From Rhodopirellula islandica (GTDB lineage Bacteria; Planctomycetota; Planctomycetia; Pirellulales; Pirellulaceae): a DNA stretch of 64,000 nt. Below the pieces are notes generated by a model, which saw nothing but the letters and a program-made list of their open reading frames with translations, was not told where the DNA came from and ran no database searches. The stretch lies in contig NZ_LECT01000007.1 in the NCBI RefSeq assembly GCF_001027925.1, forward strand, positions 369,852 through 433,851, given 5' to 3'. The translations under genes and the position numbers were made by a program. This document shows, piece by piece, positions 21,601 through 30,861 of this stretch. Numbering within the stretch: position 1 is the stretch's first letter; the number at the start of each line of letters is the position of its first letter.

Positions 21601-22753
21601 ATCCAACGATTCCCGCAAGGGCGTAGTAGTCGGCTTGGCTGACCGCATCGAATTTGTGGTTGTGGCAGCGTGCGCACGAAACCGTCAGCCCGAACACCGC
21701 TTTGCTGACGACATCGATCGCGTCGTCCGTGAATCGCACCCGCTCGTCCAAGGCATCGGTGGGCGCGAATCCATGAAAAACCATCCGCCAGTGGGCCGTT
21801 CCGATGATCGACTCATTGATCCCGAGTTCGGGATTGATTCTCGGTTGCGCGAGTTGGTCCCCGGCGATGTGTTCTCGGATCAGTTGGTCGTAGGGCACGT
21901 CAGCATTGATCGCGCGGATCAAGTAGTCGCGGTACAGATCCGCTCCAACGATAGGCGGATCGCCTTCGCTTCCATGTGACTGAGCGTATCGAAACCAGTC
22001 CATCCAGTGGCGAGCCCAACGTTCGCCAAAATGGGGAGAGTCGAGCAGTCGATCGACAAGTTGTTCGTATGCGTTGGGGGTATCATCGTTCACGAAGGCA
22101 TCGATTTGGGCCGGAGTCGGCGGCAATCCAATCAACGCGAAATGCAGCCTCCGGATCAGTGTCACCCGGTCAGCTTGCGGGGAAGGACTCAAACCGGTGG
22201 CGTGCATCTTGCGATACACAAATTGGTCGATCGGTTGGTTGGACCAACCTTGCTCTAGATCAGGAATGGGAACCTCGCGGATGGGTTGGAAACTCCACCA
22301 CTTGGCTCGCTTGTTTCGAATGGCGTCCCAAGACGTGGACTTGGCCAGCGCTTCTGGGGATGGCGGAGCGTCTCGTGGATCCGGTGCTCCCATGGTGATC
22401 CATTGTTCGAAGTCAGCGAGAATCGCAGGGCTCAACTTCTCGCCCCCTTCGGGCATTTCGAGTCCTTCGATTTCATGTCGCATCACTTGCAGCAAGAGAC
22501 TGTTGCTGGGGGACTCCGCGATTGCTTTTCCTGACTGACCGCCAGTTCGCAGCGGTTCGTTCCAGTCCAAGGCAAACTCACCTTCCTGAGCCGAATCGCT
22601 GTTGTGACATTCATAGCAGTGTTCCACCAACACCGGTCGGATCTTTGATTCGAAAAACTCCACTTGAGCGTCCGAAAGTCCTTCGTCGGCATGGGCTGCC
22701 ACGACGCTCGCGGCGATCAAGAAGCTCAATGCATACCAGCGGAGTGAATTCAT
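18626..22753 (-). CDS. Planctomycete cytochrome / DUF1549-DUF1553 protein with LamG-like C-terminus
   Basis: Protein of 1375 aa. The ATG at 22753 gives a signal peptide (residues 1-22, ending VVAAHA) and is preferred over the in-frame GTG at 22777. Order: a PSCyt1 domain with a c-type heme motif CYECH (about residues 46-50); DUF1549 with [20 protein letters not shown] and a second motif CARCH; DUF1553 with [13 protein letters not shown] and [29 protein letters not shown]; a coiled stretch; then a concanavalin/LamG-like domain (about residues 1130-1330) that could bind glycan. It should be a periplasmic electron-transfer or hydrolytic protein. It forms a two-gene unit with DUF1501. Confidence 0.92.
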   Translation of the reverse strand: MNSLRWYALSFLIAASVVAAHADEGLSDAQVEFFESKIRPVLVEHCYECHNSDSAQEGEFALDWNEPLRTGGQSGKAIAESPSNSLLLQVMRHEIEGLEMPEGGEKLSPAILADFEQWITMGAPDPRDAPPSPEALAKSTSWDAIRNKRAKWWSFQPIREVPIPDLEQGWSNQPIDQFVYRKMHATGLSPSPQADRVTLIRRLHFALIGLPPTPAQIDAFVNDDTPNAYEQLVDRLLDSPHFGERWARHWMDWFRYAQSHGSEGDPPIVGADLYRDYLIRAINADVPYDQLIREHIAGDQLAQPRINPELGINESIIGTAHWRMVFHGFAPTDALDERVRFTDDAIDVVSKAVFGLTVSCARCHNHKFDAVSQADYYALAGIVGSTRPARAAIDLPQRLNIHRDSLANLKPSIRDAITADWRPAADQLVARLQDSIANPTQTEGPGALVALWTSLQREIKAGSSFEDAWQRRVQEHDALLEEQRRFAEQSFPHNWNLANEQPANEWFAYGDGLVDRASADRQPTPTPAGEFSVSVNDPNAALRAIYPAGLFSHLLSDKLPGVLTSTDFRVGEEQRLWLQIAGDGQASNRYVVQNYPRNGTVYPVNNLAGPKAKQWHWQEFNLSYWQGDDAHIELATARDAPLLVKNSDRSWFGIRQAIVTSPGQSPPADYQESQSPVFQAARTRQLQSMEDLATLYRDVIEQAIEAWQSETLSDSQALLLDACLQHNLLPNALDQLPKAKPLIERYRQLEAEIPVATRIPTVAEWKGQDQALYLRGDHKQPGAPIPRRFLEAFDPSPYQTQLSGRSQFAEDLIADENPLTTRVLVNRLWHHLFGRGIVATTDNFGRLGDQPTHPELLDYLATQFRQNGWSLKTMIRQMVTSMTWRQQSQPTETAEQLDPKNRLLSYRTTTRLDAEAIRDSLLFVSGRLQMTPPQGSVAGNSDRRSVYVRVIRNNMDPFLASFDAPVPFSCKGRRDVTNVPAQALMMLNSPFVVGTAKSSAESLLADPSLTDTPAKIGASWRQHFGREPTPAQVAAAEQFLHQSEVNYNDLRQKISRLDQEIAEATREIDTILLPARQHLIAAKSEIHDADLQQPSTTAPDSSSRPSPLKEWDFQRLSESDSDSTAKDLTLHGSAAIQDGALIVDGNGWATSDPLPVTLSAKSLEVVVQLDDLQQIGGGVISVQTTDGLLFDAIVFAEREPQRWMSGSDYSKRTQSFQGTAEDVANTEPVHLVITYGNDGKITCYRNGQAYGKAYQTTVQSFPADRSHVIFGMRHGTGLSKGRMLKGRLFSARLYDQELSSEQVKSLAQNATHIVSRQAIVDSLSPATRDRLLTLEAQQAELQRQRDTSPAFPEPQQHWIDFTHSLINMKEFLYVR

Positions 22754-23175
22754 TTGAATTGCCTGGAGGAGGGACACCGCGAAGGGGCCGACGCCGCTGT
22801 TGGGTGTCGCTGACTCCGCGATGAAGGCAACGAGGCGTCGTCACGACCTCGCGGGTGCTGTGGGGGCACATGGGTGGGAGGCATTGGGTTTCAATGGCCT
22901 TGGAGGAGGGATTGTACCCCGTGGGTCGGCGGTAAGCCACCAAACGGATTGCCAGGCAACTCAGTCTTGCAATTGAGGGCAGATGGAAGGGAGTTCACCC
23001 GACTTGGTGGTGGATTGGTTGACGATCGACAATCGTTCCGTGAAGTGGAACGGGACCAGCGTTGTCTTCGCCGGTTAAACAGAAGTCATTGGGCACTGGA
23101 GCTGTTTTGGCGAACGTCACTGTTCCCACATGCAACCGGAGCGATTGCCCAAACAGATCACATGGTTCTTCCCGA
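22754..23175. other. Intergenic region with diverged repeat copy B
   Basis: About 420 bp between the GT25-like gene and the PSD1 gene, both on the minus strand. Its 22754-23000 part should contain the PSD1 promoter, but none is clear. From about 23060 it is a diverged copy of the dispersed inverted-repeat element (see 23060-23210). No credible gene seen. Confidence 0.5.
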
Positions 23176-23210
23176 TCATTCCTGTCCACCTGCTTCGACC
23201 TGCCGGCAAA
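23060..23210. repeat. Dispersed inverted-repeat element, copy B (diverged)
   Basis: The core from 23110 to 23205 aligns with copy A (cccac-tgcaaccgg, gcccaaac-g-tcacatg, cccgatcattcctg, cacctgctt). The left part is only loosely similar and its terminal repeat is decayed. The right end extends into the 3' end of the glycosyltransferase gene and supplies its last codons and stop. Confidence 0.65.
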
Positions 23211-24459
23211 GTTCGATGGCAAATTGTTTTGCGGTCGCGATATCGGATGCGCTGAAGTCGGCCGCAATCATCTCCGCCAACTGGTGGACCAATTGATCGG
23301 GGCGTTTGAAGTCGTCACCGTTGACACGATGGCAATTTGCCTCTTGCTGAAGGTGCCCCATGGCGGAAATCGCTCGACGATGGTGAACGGCATCCAGCCC
23401 GACCGGTGGTCTCGGGTTTTCAACGTGGACCACGATGAAGATCGCTTGCGGCCAGGCGGATCGAATCTCGCGATGCATCAAAGCGAGTTTCGGTTGTGTC
23501 GCACCAATTGGCATCTTTGGATTGGCTGACTTCAAACGCCGGTCAGCCCACATTTTCAAGTGGCAAATACGGAACGCTTCATCAGCGACAAGATGCTGAA
23601 CCGGATCAACGACCAAGTGGTTGCAAACGGTATCGAGCCCCGGCGCACAATAGGAATCCAGTGCTTGGTCGATTGATCCCGGTGGCGGTGCGTTTCCGAA
23701 AGAGATGCCCATGCGATGCAGGATGGCCGCGACGATCAGTCGGTGCTTCCGGTCCATTCCAACCACCACCACGACGGGACGATCGATCTGCAGGTCGTAG
23801 AACGATCGCGCATCGGGAAAGAAGTTGGCTTCGACGTGCTTTCGTTTGATGTTGCTGTAGCCCGCTTCCTGACCGATGAGCCAGCGATCGGGACAATACA
23901 GCCCCGCGTCAAGCGTTGCGTGCATCTCACCGAAACGATGGTCAATGTGGTGTTTCTCGCCCCATGAGTCTCGGTCATGCAAATGAGCGACCACCCTTTG
24001 CATGGCGGTGGCACCGCGTAACGCATACGCGTGGCTCCGATGCACATTGAACGGCCTGTAGACATGCTCGGTGATTGGGATCGGTAGACCTCGCTCTCTT
24101 TGGATGTGTTGCCCGCCCAGGTAAACCCACTGCCAATCACTCGGAAGTTCCATCGCGAACCGTTGGAAGAGTCCACTGAATTCGGGATGGCAAAACGCGT
24201 CGTCTTCCATCACGAGCAATGATTGGACTTGATCGTTGATGGCTTGCTCGATCACGAACTGATGGGAGCGAAAACAACCCCAGGCGGCATCCCCCGCAAC
24301 CCACCAGGGTGGAGCAGGGATTCGTGAGCCATCCCATGCCGAGAACCGCATTGGTTTGGGAAACGGCCAGTCGGCCGGCAAAGCTTGATAGAAACGGTGC
24401 AGTCGCTTGGAGTCGCGATCGAGATTGATCACGACAGCACGCTCGATTTCCATCGTCAT
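23176..24459 (-). CDS. GT25-like glycosyltransferase fused to degenerate sulfotransferase-like domain
   Basis: Protein of 427 aa, no signal peptide, probably cytoplasmic. Residues 6-210 follow the glycosyltransferase family 25 (LPS biosynthesis type) pattern: VVINLDRDSKRL at 9-20, AWDG at 41-44, GCFRSHQFVIEQ at 61-72, and MEDDAF at 84-89, the metal/nucleotide acidic site. From residue 228 a second domain resembles bacterial sulfotransferases (VVVVVGMDR...VAAILHRMGISFGNAPP), but the PAPS-binding RSGTS is RKHRL, and the usual second motif region reads HVENPRPPVG without the conserved Arg/Ser. The sulfotransferase half is therefore probably inactive or reassigned. The last six codons come from a dispersed repeat. 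Confidence 0.8.
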   Translation of the reverse strand: MTMEIERAVVINLDRDSKRLHRFYQALPADWPFPKPMRFSAWDGSRIPAPPWWVAGDAAWGCFRSHQFVIEQAINDQVQSLLVMEDDAFCHPEFSGLFQRFAMELPSDWQWVYLGGQHIQRERGLPIPITEHVYRPFNVHRSHAYALRGATAMQRVVAHLHDRDSWGEKHHIDHRFGEMHATLDAGLYCPDRWLIGQEAGYSNIKRKHVEANFFPDARSFYDLQIDRPVVVVVGMDRKHRLIVAAILHRMGISFGNAPPPGSIDQALDSYCAPGLDTVCNHLVVDPVQHLVADEAFRICHLKMWADRRLKSANPKMPIGATQPKLALMHREIRSAWPQAIFIVVHVENPRPPVGLDAVHHRRAISAMGHLQQEANCHRVNGDDFKRPDQLVHQLAEMIAADFSASDIATAKQFAIELCRQVEAGGQE

Positions 24460-24895
24460 CTACTCGCCCTCGTTCGCTTTCGGAAACCATGGATTCAATC
24501 GTGATGGACGCGGGTGAGCACTGAATCACTGCTCGATGATCGATTTTATCGCGATTCCATTGCGTGTGGGGACCGAGGGGGGGAGATCGACTGACGCCGC
24601 CGGAACGGGGTGAGCTTGCTTGGTAGGCCGACGCGCCGCCCACGGATGGGATGTGAATTGCTCGCTGAGGAGTCGGGGACCCTTCTTTCAGTCGCGACAC
24701 ATCGTTTCGATGGCAATGGTCGCGTCGCGTTCGCCAGGAATCCAATTTCCGATCGGCGTCAATGGCTGAACGATTCAAGCGTTTCGCCTCATCCGTTTGA
24801 TGAGTCTGGACCAGGAACTGACCAATGTTTTGGCGAACGCGCCTGATCGCTTGGATGATCCAAAAATCCCGTGCATCTTCCTCGAGAGAATGGTT
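24460..24895. other. Gene-free intergenic region
   Basis: About 436 bp between two minus-strand genes. Only short shadow frames occur. It should contain the promoter of the glycosyltransferase and the 3' end of the hydrolase transcript; no convincing hairpin terminator or promoter was found. Confidence 0.45.
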
Positions 24896-25822
24896 TTACT
24901 TCGACGTCTTGCTTGTCCGCTCGGACAGAACTTGATTCATCCAATCCCAAGCTGCGGAGCGGTACCGGTTGGGGCGATTCAGCCAGCGATCGTTGTGTCC
25001 AGCCTTGGCGAATTCATTCGGGAATGGGCCAAGTGCTTCGGTCGTGTTGACTGACAGGTAGGTGAAGTTTTGTGCGTTCGGGAGGACGTCACGGACAAAT
25101 TCCTGGGTGGCATACGAACCATTTTGGCAAACCAGATACGGACGATCCCTCACGCGTTTGAGTCGCTGGCTTGCTTCGGATTGATAGTTTGCGAGGGGAC
25201 TGCCCCAATCGGTCCCTTTCCACGCACGCACACCGTCAAAGTGGTCATGGGTAACAAACGCCGTCCAAAAATTCGCGATTTCATCGTCATGCAATCCGAT
25301 GTAGTTCACCGCGATCGCACCACGGGAAAAACCGCAGAGGAACACTTGGTCAGGATCCGCTGAAAATTGACGCATGATCCGAGGAACGTTGATCTTCGCA
25401 TATTCAACCGTCGCCTCCTCGTCGCCCCACCAGGTGATCTGATTGCGTTGACGATCGTGACGGATGAATGGCAGCGTCACCCAAATGAATTGACCGGCGG
25501 ACAGCCCAAACCCCAACCCCGCATCGGCCACTTCGCCGGTTGATCCCGATGCCGGATAGTGATTGCCGGTGTATTCGAAAATGATCGGCAATGATTCGCC
25601 GTCGGCGGTCCATTCGTTTGGAAGGTAGATCGAGTGATGGACGTCCGTTCCAGCGTATTCAATTGGCGTGACGGAAACCCGTTTCCCCGGTTGAGGATCA
25701 CCGTTTGTGAGCGTCGGAGTTCGCAGAATCCGATTCGAATCGATCGGCAGTGGCGACTCAGCCGTTGTCGATGTCGCGAGTCGAAGCAATAGCAAGCAGC
25801 AGGCGAACAGTCGAAGGCTCAT
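24896..25822 (-). CDS. Secreted alpha/beta hydrolase (esterase/polymer-depolymerase-like)
   Basis: Protein of 308 aa; the ATG at 25822 gives a signal peptide (about residues 1-21, ending TSTTAE), while the longer frame adds an unlikely leader. An alpha/beta hydrolase pattern is visible: SLPIIFEYTGNHYP, then the nucleophile elbow GFSRGA (G-x-S-x-G), an acid region, and AGHNDRW as the probable catalytic His near the C-terminus. Similar proteins are annotated as PHB depolymerase-like or acetyl-xylan esterase-like; the substrate here is not resolved. It lies 100 bp downstream of the D-amino-acid dehydrogenase stop and could be distal in that transcript. Confidence 0.78.
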   Translation of the reverse strand: MSLRLFACCLLLLRLATSTTAESPLPIDSNRILRTPTLTNGDPQPGKRVSVTPIEYAGTDVHHSIYLPNEWTADGESLPIIFEYTGNHYPASGSTGEVADAGLGFGLSAGQFIWVTLPFIRHDRQRNQITWWGDEEATVEYAKINVPRIMRQFSADPDQVFLCGFSRGAIAVNYIGLHDDEIANFWTAFVTHDHFDGVRAWKGTDWGSPLANYQSEASQRLKRVRDRPYLVCQNGSYATQEFVRDVLPNAQNFTYLSVNTTEALGPFPNEFAKAGHNDRWLNRPNRYRSAAWDWMNQVLSERTSKTSK

Positions 25823-25922
25823 CGGGAAGCAGTCTTGGACGTGACAGGGAACCGGGCGAGAAAACGAGTCCCTGTAGTTTAGCCGCCCTTCGTCAGTTGA
25901 ACGCAATTCACTCGGCCGTCGG

Positions 25923-27182
25923 TCAAAACCTGCTCGGTGAATAGGGAGCTGGGTTCAAGTGTGGTTCTTGTCCGGTGATCATCTCGGCAATCAAGCGACC
26001 CGTTGCCGGCGCCAGACTGAGCCCCAGCATGTTGTGTCCCGTTGCCAGCAAACCATTTTTGAGTTCTGGAAGCGAACCAATGATCGGCAAACTGTCCCAG
26101 GTCATCGGTCGCCAACCAAACCACTGCGATTGAGCCGGTCCATCAACGGAGGCGACCAAGTAGGGGCGTGCCGAATCGCGAAGTTGCTGGATTCGGTGCT
26201 CGGGAATCGTCGTGTCGTAGCCAGCGAATTCCATCATTGACCCAAGGCGGAGCCCTTCGTCGAATGGCGAAACACCGACTTTGTGTTCGGGGAACAAAAT
26301 GGCATGATTGGGCGAGTGATCGGGCTTCGAAAGCGTGACCGAGTAGCCCTTCCCTGGTTGGACCGGGACGGAGCATTGCAGCTCCGTTTCCCACTTGGTG
26401 CTCCACGCTCCCATCGCGAAAACGAAGTGGTTGCTGTTGAAGTCGCCTTGGTTGGTTTCGATGGCAACGATCTGGCCGGCTTCTTTTCGGATTGATTTCA
26501 ACTCGCAGTTTTCGACGAACCGAACGTCGCGTTCCTTCAGGTTCGCTGCCCACTGAGAGTTCAATTTATCGGGACGAACCGAGGTGTCGTGGGGATACAA
26601 GAACGCACCCGCCAATCCTTCTTTCAAGCCGGAATCAAATTTAGGCAGGTTGTTTCCGTCGATGCGAGTCGCTGGGATGCCGAACTCTTCGGACACCAGA
26701 CGATCGGTTTTCGCAAACGATTCCATGCCGCGTTCGGATTGCAGAACGTACAGCAGGCCCTGTTCCTTCCATTCGCAATCCAGCTTCAGCCGATCCATCA
26801 GCAAGTGGTATTCGCTCATCGAGGCATCCAGGATTGCCTGCAGCGGTTTGCCCGCCGCCAGCATCTGCTGGTGCGTGCAGCGTTTGGCGAATTGGAGCAT
26901 CCATTTCCACAACGCCGGATTGATTTGGGGTTTGACTCGAAACGGAGATCGTGGGTTGAACACCGATCGCAAGGCGACGGAGAAGGCCCCCGGTTCCGTC
27001 AGCGGCAGCGCATGGCTGGGGCAGATGTACCCGCAGTTTGCAAACGAGCATTCGCCCGCGATGGAGCCGCGATCGATGACGGTGACATCGAGCCCCGCCT
27101 CCGCTAAATAGTGAGCGCACGCGATTCCGACAACACCCGCCCCAACGAGGGTGACGGATTCGGGCGATGAGTTGACGTTCAT
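25923..27182 (-). CDS. FAD-dependent D-amino acid dehydrogenase (DadA-like)
   Basis: Protein of 419 aa. The ATG at 27182 is directly followed by the dinucleotide-binding motif GAGVVGIACAHYLAEAG (about residues 13-29), so the longer frame is rejected. Further DadA features: GSIAGECSFANCGYICPSH and the C-terminal FAD segment PIIGSLPELKNGLLATGHNMLG. It oxidises D-amino acids (or D-hydroxyproline) and passes electrons to the respiratory chain. The upstream gene, 10 bp away, is a DapA/NanA-type enzyme. Together they fit two steps of trans-4-hydroxyproline degradation (D-hydroxyproline dehydrogenase and pyrroline-hydroxycarboxylate deaminase), though the epimerase is not in view. Confidence 0.9.
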   Translation of the reverse strand: MNVNSSPESVTLVGAGVVGIACAHYLAEAGLDVTVIDRGSIAGECSFANCGYICPSHALPLTEPGAFSVALRSVFNPRSPFRVKPQINPALWKWMLQFAKRCTHQQMLAAGKPLQAILDASMSEYHLLMDRLKLDCEWKEQGLLYVLQSERGMESFAKTDRLVSEEFGIPATRIDGNNLPKFDSGLKEGLAGAFLYPHDTSVRPDKLNSQWAANLKERDVRFVENCELKSIRKEAGQIVAIETNQGDFNSNHFVFAMGAWSTKWETELQCSVPVQPGKGYSVTLSKPDHSPNHAILFPEHKVGVSPFDEGLRLGSMMEFAGYDTTIPEHRIQQLRDSARPYLVASVDGPAQSQWFGWRPMTWDSLPIIGSLPELKNGLLATGHNMLGLSLAPATGRLIAEMITGQEPHLNPAPYSPSRF

Positions 27183-27192
27183 GATCGAGTTC

Positions 27193-28164
27193 TCATGAAC
27201 AGGTGTAGGATTTACCCGACCAGTTCTTCCACCAAGTTTGGAAGAGTGCCAGTTGCTTCTCCGCAAATCGGGCTTGGCTGGGGGCAAGCGAGTCTGATGC
27301 GTTCAGTTGGAATTCGTAGTCCGCGTCGCCCAACAGGAACAACAGGTACTTGTAGTAAAGAACCAAGTCAGGGCCTTCGTCGAACGTCGAGAGGACAGTC
27401 AGTGCGTTTGACAACTCACGGGCGTATTGATCGGCCTCGCAATCGCCTTTCGCGGCTGCTTCGCACAATTCAACGTACTTCAGGACCTCAACAGGAAGGC
27501 AGTTGCCAATGCCTGTGATCGCACCGGTGGCACCGCACTTCACGAACCCGTGATAGACCTGGGTGTCGACTCCCGCCATCAACAACACATCGTCACTCGT
27601 GTGAGTGATGTGTTCGCCCGCGTAGGACAATGATGCGGCACCGCCGAACTCTTTGAATCCGACCAAGTTCGGGAAGTCAGCTCGCAAGTCGAAGAACAGG
27701 TCCGCTTTGGTTTCGAAACCGTAGTAGGGGCTGTTGTAAATCACTGCGGGAGTATTCGGCGCCGCGGACAGAATTGCAGCGAAGTGATTTCGTTGGGCGG
27801 CTGGCGAGGTGGCTCGCGAAAGCACACGCGGAATCACCATCAAACCTGCCGCACCGACTTCCGCCGCATGGCTGGCATGAGCCGCAGCCAACGACGTGTT
27901 TTGGGCGCCGGTTCCGACCACCACGGGAACACCCGCCTCGGTCAGTTCGCGAACACCTTGTTGGCGTTGTTCATCCGTCAGCAGTGGCCAATCGCCCATC
28001 GACCCGCAATACACAACGCCCCTCATCCCCGCGGACATCATTTCCTTGCCTTTGCGAACCAGCCCGGCAAAGTTAATCTTGCGATCGGCGTCACAGGGTG
28101 TCATCAGGGCGGGAATGCAACCCTGAAAGATAGAAGCGTCGATGGCGGGTTGGCTGGTGCTCAT
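27193..28164 (-). CDS. DapA/NanA-family enzyme (possible pyrroline-4-hydroxy-2-carboxylate deaminase)
   Basis: Protein of 323 aa. The ATG at 28164 begins MSTSQPAIDASIFQGCIPAL, the normal N-terminus of this TIM-barrel family; the longer frame overlaps the divergent regulator and is rejected. Catalytic residues are visible: Tyr in VIYNSPYYGF and the Schiff-base Lys in NLVGFKEFGG. The glycine motif VYCGSMGDWPLL differs from true DapA (usually GTTGE), which argues against lysine biosynthesis. Association with a DadA-like dehydrogenase and an AraC-type regulator suggests hydroxyproline or related catabolism; this is an inference from context. Confidence 0.88.
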   Translation of the reverse strand: MSTSQPAIDASIFQGCIPALMTPCDADRKINFAGLVRKGKEMMSAGMRGVVYCGSMGDWPLLTDEQRQQGVRELTEAGVPVVVGTGAQNTSLAAAHASHAAEVGAAGLMVIPRVLSRATSPAAQRNHFAAILSAAPNTPAVIYNSPYYGFETKADLFFDLRADFPNLVGFKEFGGAASLSYAGEHITHTSDDVLLMAGVDTQVYHGFVKCGATGAITGIGNCLPVEVLKYVELCEAAAKGDCEADQYARELSNALTVLSTFDEGPDLVLYYKYLLFLLGDADYEFQLNASDSLAPSQARFAEKQLALFQTWWKNWSGKSYTCS

Positions 28165-28284
28165 GGCAAGGTGACTCTGCAATCGCAATGGGAAGGTGGA
28201 AGTTCGGTCACAGGATAAATGTTGGCGGCGTGGTTGTCTTGTCCGAGGCTCGACAAGCAACTTGAAAATGCGCACAATTGAATC
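28165..28284. promoter_or_regulatory. Divergent promoter/operator region
   Basis: A 120-bp gap between the divergent DapA-type gene and the PAS-AraC regulator gene. It contains the inverted repeat cttgtc (28238-28243) ... gacaag (28252-28257), a plausible operator for the adjacent regulator. No -10/-35 pair is convincing. Confidence 0.4.
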
Positions 28285-29037
28285 ATGTCGTCCAACCCCT
28301 TGCCTGACCAGCTGTTCGAACTGCTCGCTGAACCCTTCACGGCGGAGCGTTTGTTTGATGGTTTGCACGACACGGTGTACTTCATCAAGAACGCTGACGG
28401 GCATTACGTCGTCGTCAACGAGACACTGGTGCAGCGTTGCGGTTTGAAGCAAAAGTCACAGTTGATCGGTCGCACTTCCGAGCAGATCTTGCGGGCACCG
28501 TTCGGGGCCAACTTCACGGCGCAAGACAAAGCCGTCTTGCAATCCGGCAAACCACTCGAAGCCCAATTGGAATTGCACCTGTATGCGTCACGAGACGTGG
28601 GGTGGTGCCTGACGAACAAGTATCCGTTGCGTGGACGCGATGGGGACTCGGTCGGGGTGGTCGGAATCTCTCGCGATCTGGGCCGGCCGAACAAATCCAG
28701 CGACGACTATCAAAGCGTTGCCAAAGCGTTGGCGCACGCGGAACGCAATCGCGACAAACCGACCAGTGTCACTGAGATGGCCGAAGTCGCCAACCTTTCA
28801 CGCTTCCAATTGGACCGTCGGATGCGAATCGCGTTTGGCCTCAATACCGGCCAGTGGTTGCTGAAGCAACGCATCGATTTCGCATGTCATCATCTCGAGA
28901 CCACTCAGCAACCGATCGTGCAAATCGCACAAGAAGCTGGCTACGCCGATCAAAGCGCCTTCACTCGGCAATTTCGACGGGCGACGGGTCTCTCACCCAG
29001 CCAGTATCGCAAAGCCAAGCAAGACAACGAACTCTGA
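28285..29037 (+). CDS. PAS-AraC family transcriptional regulator
   Basis: Protein of 250 aa. Residues ~20-135 form a PAS-like sensor (LHDTVYFIKNADGHYVVVNE, LIGRTSEQIL, VGVVGISRDL). Residues ~150-245 are an AraC-type double helix-turn-helix with the signature IVQIAQEAGYADQSAFTRQF followed by TGLSPSQYRK. Divergent from the DapA-DadA pair across 120 bp, so it is probably their regulator, sensing an amino-acid-derived ligand through the PAS domain; this role is inferred from position. Confidence 0.9.
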   Translation: MSSNPLPDQLFELLAEPFTAERLFDGLHDTVYFIKNADGHYVVVNETLVQRCGLKQKSQLIGRTSEQILRAPFGANFTAQDKAVLQSGKPLEAQLELHLYASRDVGWCLTNKYPLRGRDGDSVGVVGISRDLGRPNKSSDDYQSVAKALAHAERNRDKPTSVTEMAEVANLSRFQLDRRMRIAFGLNTGQWLLKQRIDFACHHLETTQQPIVQIAQEAGYADQSAFTRQFRRATGLSPSQYRKAKQDNEL

Positions 29038-29039
29038 TG

Positions 29040-29064
29040 GCTTGCCCGCCGATGGGCGGGGGCA
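29040..29064 (+). terminator. Possible terminator hairpin after araC-type gene
   Basis: A GC-rich stem gcccgcc-gat-gggcggg follows the regulator stop directly. No T-run follows, so it may be a weak or factor-dependent terminator. Confidence 0.4.
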
Positions 29065-29164
29065 AAAGCGATGCATCGGTTGGTGGCAACCTCTACAATG
29101 AGACGGAGGGCCAACGGCAATCAGGCGGGCCAACGGATTTCAAGCCTCGAAAGGAACGGTTGTG

Positions 29165-30724
29165 ATGAACCCAGCAAAACGAAATGAGATGACGCGTGTG
29201 AATGTTCCAGTGCGACGTCGCCAGTTCATGGAGGTTCTCGGTGGTGCGTCCGCTGCTCTGGCGTTGAGCGACGTGGCGATGATGCATGGCTTGCCGCGGG
29301 TCAGCGCGGCGGAAGCCAAACTGGATCACAACACGGTTCGGTTCAGCGATGACATCGAGCCTCTGGTGCGGTTGCTCGAGGACACTCCCCGCGAACGCGT
29401 CGTCCAAGCGTTCGCGGACAAGATCCGCAGTGGGACCGGCTACCGCGAGGTGCTGACGGCGTTGTTGTTGGCAGGGATCCGAAACGTTCAGCCTCGACCT
29501 TCTGTTGGGCACAAGTTCCACGCCGTGTTGGTCGTCAACTCGGCGCACTTGGCCAGTCTCGGTTCCCCGGATGAAGATCGCTGGTTGCCAATCTTCTGGG
29601 CGTTGGATTACTTCAAGTCCGCGCAGTCCAGGGATGTCAACGAGGGCGACTGGACGATGTCGGCCGTCAACGAATCCGCCGTGCCGCCGCCACATCAGGC
29701 CAAGCGTGCCTTCGAAGAAGCGATGCGGAACTGGGATGTGGAAGCTGCCGACGCCGCGATCACGGGCTACGTTCGATCCGCGGGGGCCAATGAAGTCTTC
29801 GAGTCGATGGCCTACTTTGGATGTCGTGACTTCCGCAGCATCGGGCACAAAGCGATCTACGTCGCCAATGGTTTTCGGACGTTGCAGTGCATTGGGTGGC
29901 GGTATGCCGAACCGGTGCTCCGATCGCTGACCTACGCCTTGCTCAATCACTCCGGCGAACCCAACCCATCGACGAGTGACTTGGCCGCGGATCGTGCGGT
30001 TCGAGTGACGGAACAACTGGTCCTCGAAATGGATCCACGGTGGAATGAGGGAAAGGTGGATCATCAAGCTGCGATCGAGCACCTGCAAACGCTTCGCCAA
30101 GCGACACCCGAGGATGCGGTGCGAGAAACGGCGAAGCTGATTCGATCCGGTGTGCATCCTCAATCGATCAGCGACGCGTTGTTCTTGTCGGCAGGCGAAA
30201 TGGTGATGCAACAACCCGCGATTGTGGCGTTGCACTCGGCCACATCAACCAATGCGTTGCAGTACGCCTACCGAACCGCCGCCAAGGATCAAAACCGAAT
30301 GCGATTGCTGCTCCAGAACGCGGCGTTCATCCCGCATTTTCGGCAAGCGATGGATTCTCGGGGCAAGGTGAGTGATTCACAGATCAACGAACTCTCGGCG
30401 GATTCATCCAGCGACGATGCCGTGAGCGTCGACCAGATCTTTGACTCGGTCGGTCAAGATCGTTCGCGTGCCTCCGCGGCGACTTACCAGTACCTCGAAT
30501 CGGACGGCAAGGCGGAGGATCTGATCCATGCTGCCCGGCAGTTGACGTTCCTGAAAGGCAACGACTCGCACGATTACAAATACAGTTCCGCAGCGCTCGA
30601 AGACTACTACGCGATTTCGCCGGAACTGCGCAACCGCTACTTCGCCGCAGCGACGTATTTGCTACCTGGGAAAAACGACCGAAACAATTCGCTGGTCACG
30701 CGTGTCCGAGAAGCGTTGGCGTGA
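29165..30724 (+). CDS. Tat-exported conserved protein of unknown function
   Basis: Protein of 519 aa; the ATG at 29165 is preferred to the GTG at 29162. The N-terminus has a twin-arginine signal (RRRQFMEVLGGASAALALS), so it is probably exported folded, perhaps with a cofactor. The remainder is mostly helical with several His/Cys positions (VGHKFHAVLVVNSAHLAS, YFGCRDFRSIGHKAIY, IVALHSATSTNALQYAY), possibly metal or heme ligands. No family is recognised with certainty. It stands alone, with a convergent metallophosphoesterase gene downstream. Confidence 0.8.
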   Translation: MNPAKRNEMTRVNVPVRRRQFMEVLGGASAALALSDVAMMHGLPRVSAAEAKLDHNTVRFSDDIEPLVRLLEDTPRERVVQAFADKIRSGTGYREVLTALLLAGIRNVQPRPSVGHKFHAVLVVNSAHLASLGSPDEDRWLPIFWALDYFKSAQSRDVNEGDWTMSAVNESAVPPPHQAKRAFEEAMRNWDVEAADAAITGYVRSAGANEVFESMAYFGCRDFRSIGHKAIYVANGFRTLQCIGWRYAEPVLRSLTYALLNHSGEPNPSTSDLAADRAVRVTEQLVLEMDPRWNEGKVDHQAAIEHLQTLRQATPEDAVRETAKLIRSGVHPQSISDALFLSAGEMVMQQPAIVALHSATSTNALQYAYRTAAKDQNRMRLLLQNAAFIPHFRQAMDSRGKVSDSQINELSADSSSDDAVSVDQIFDSVGQDRSRASAATYQYLESDGKAEDLIHAARQLTFLKGNDSHDYKYSSAALEDYYAISPELRNRYFAAATYLLPGKNDRNNSLVTRVREALA

Positions 30725-30780
30725 GGCGGTTGTTTGCGAGTGGCTTTGGGTTGGTGTCAGCCAATTCTCGATTCATCATT

Positions 30781-30861
30781 CACGACGGTTCCCGCACACA
30801 ACCGGCGCCAATGCCCAAACGGCTCACATGATTCTTCCCCATCCTTCATGCCTACCTGCTT
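30781..30861. repeat. Dispersed inverted-repeat element, copy C (partial)
   Basis: The right half of the element: cacaaccgg, then gcccaaacggctcacatgatt, and tacctgcttag at the end, matching copy A closely. The left half is not recognisable. The right end covers the TAA stop of the minus-strand metallophosphoesterase. Confidence 0.7.

Noticed and set aside
22874..23296. 140-codon plus-strand frame upstream of PSD1
   Set aside because: Overlaps repeat copy B and the end of the glycosyltransferase gene; no domain or RBS.
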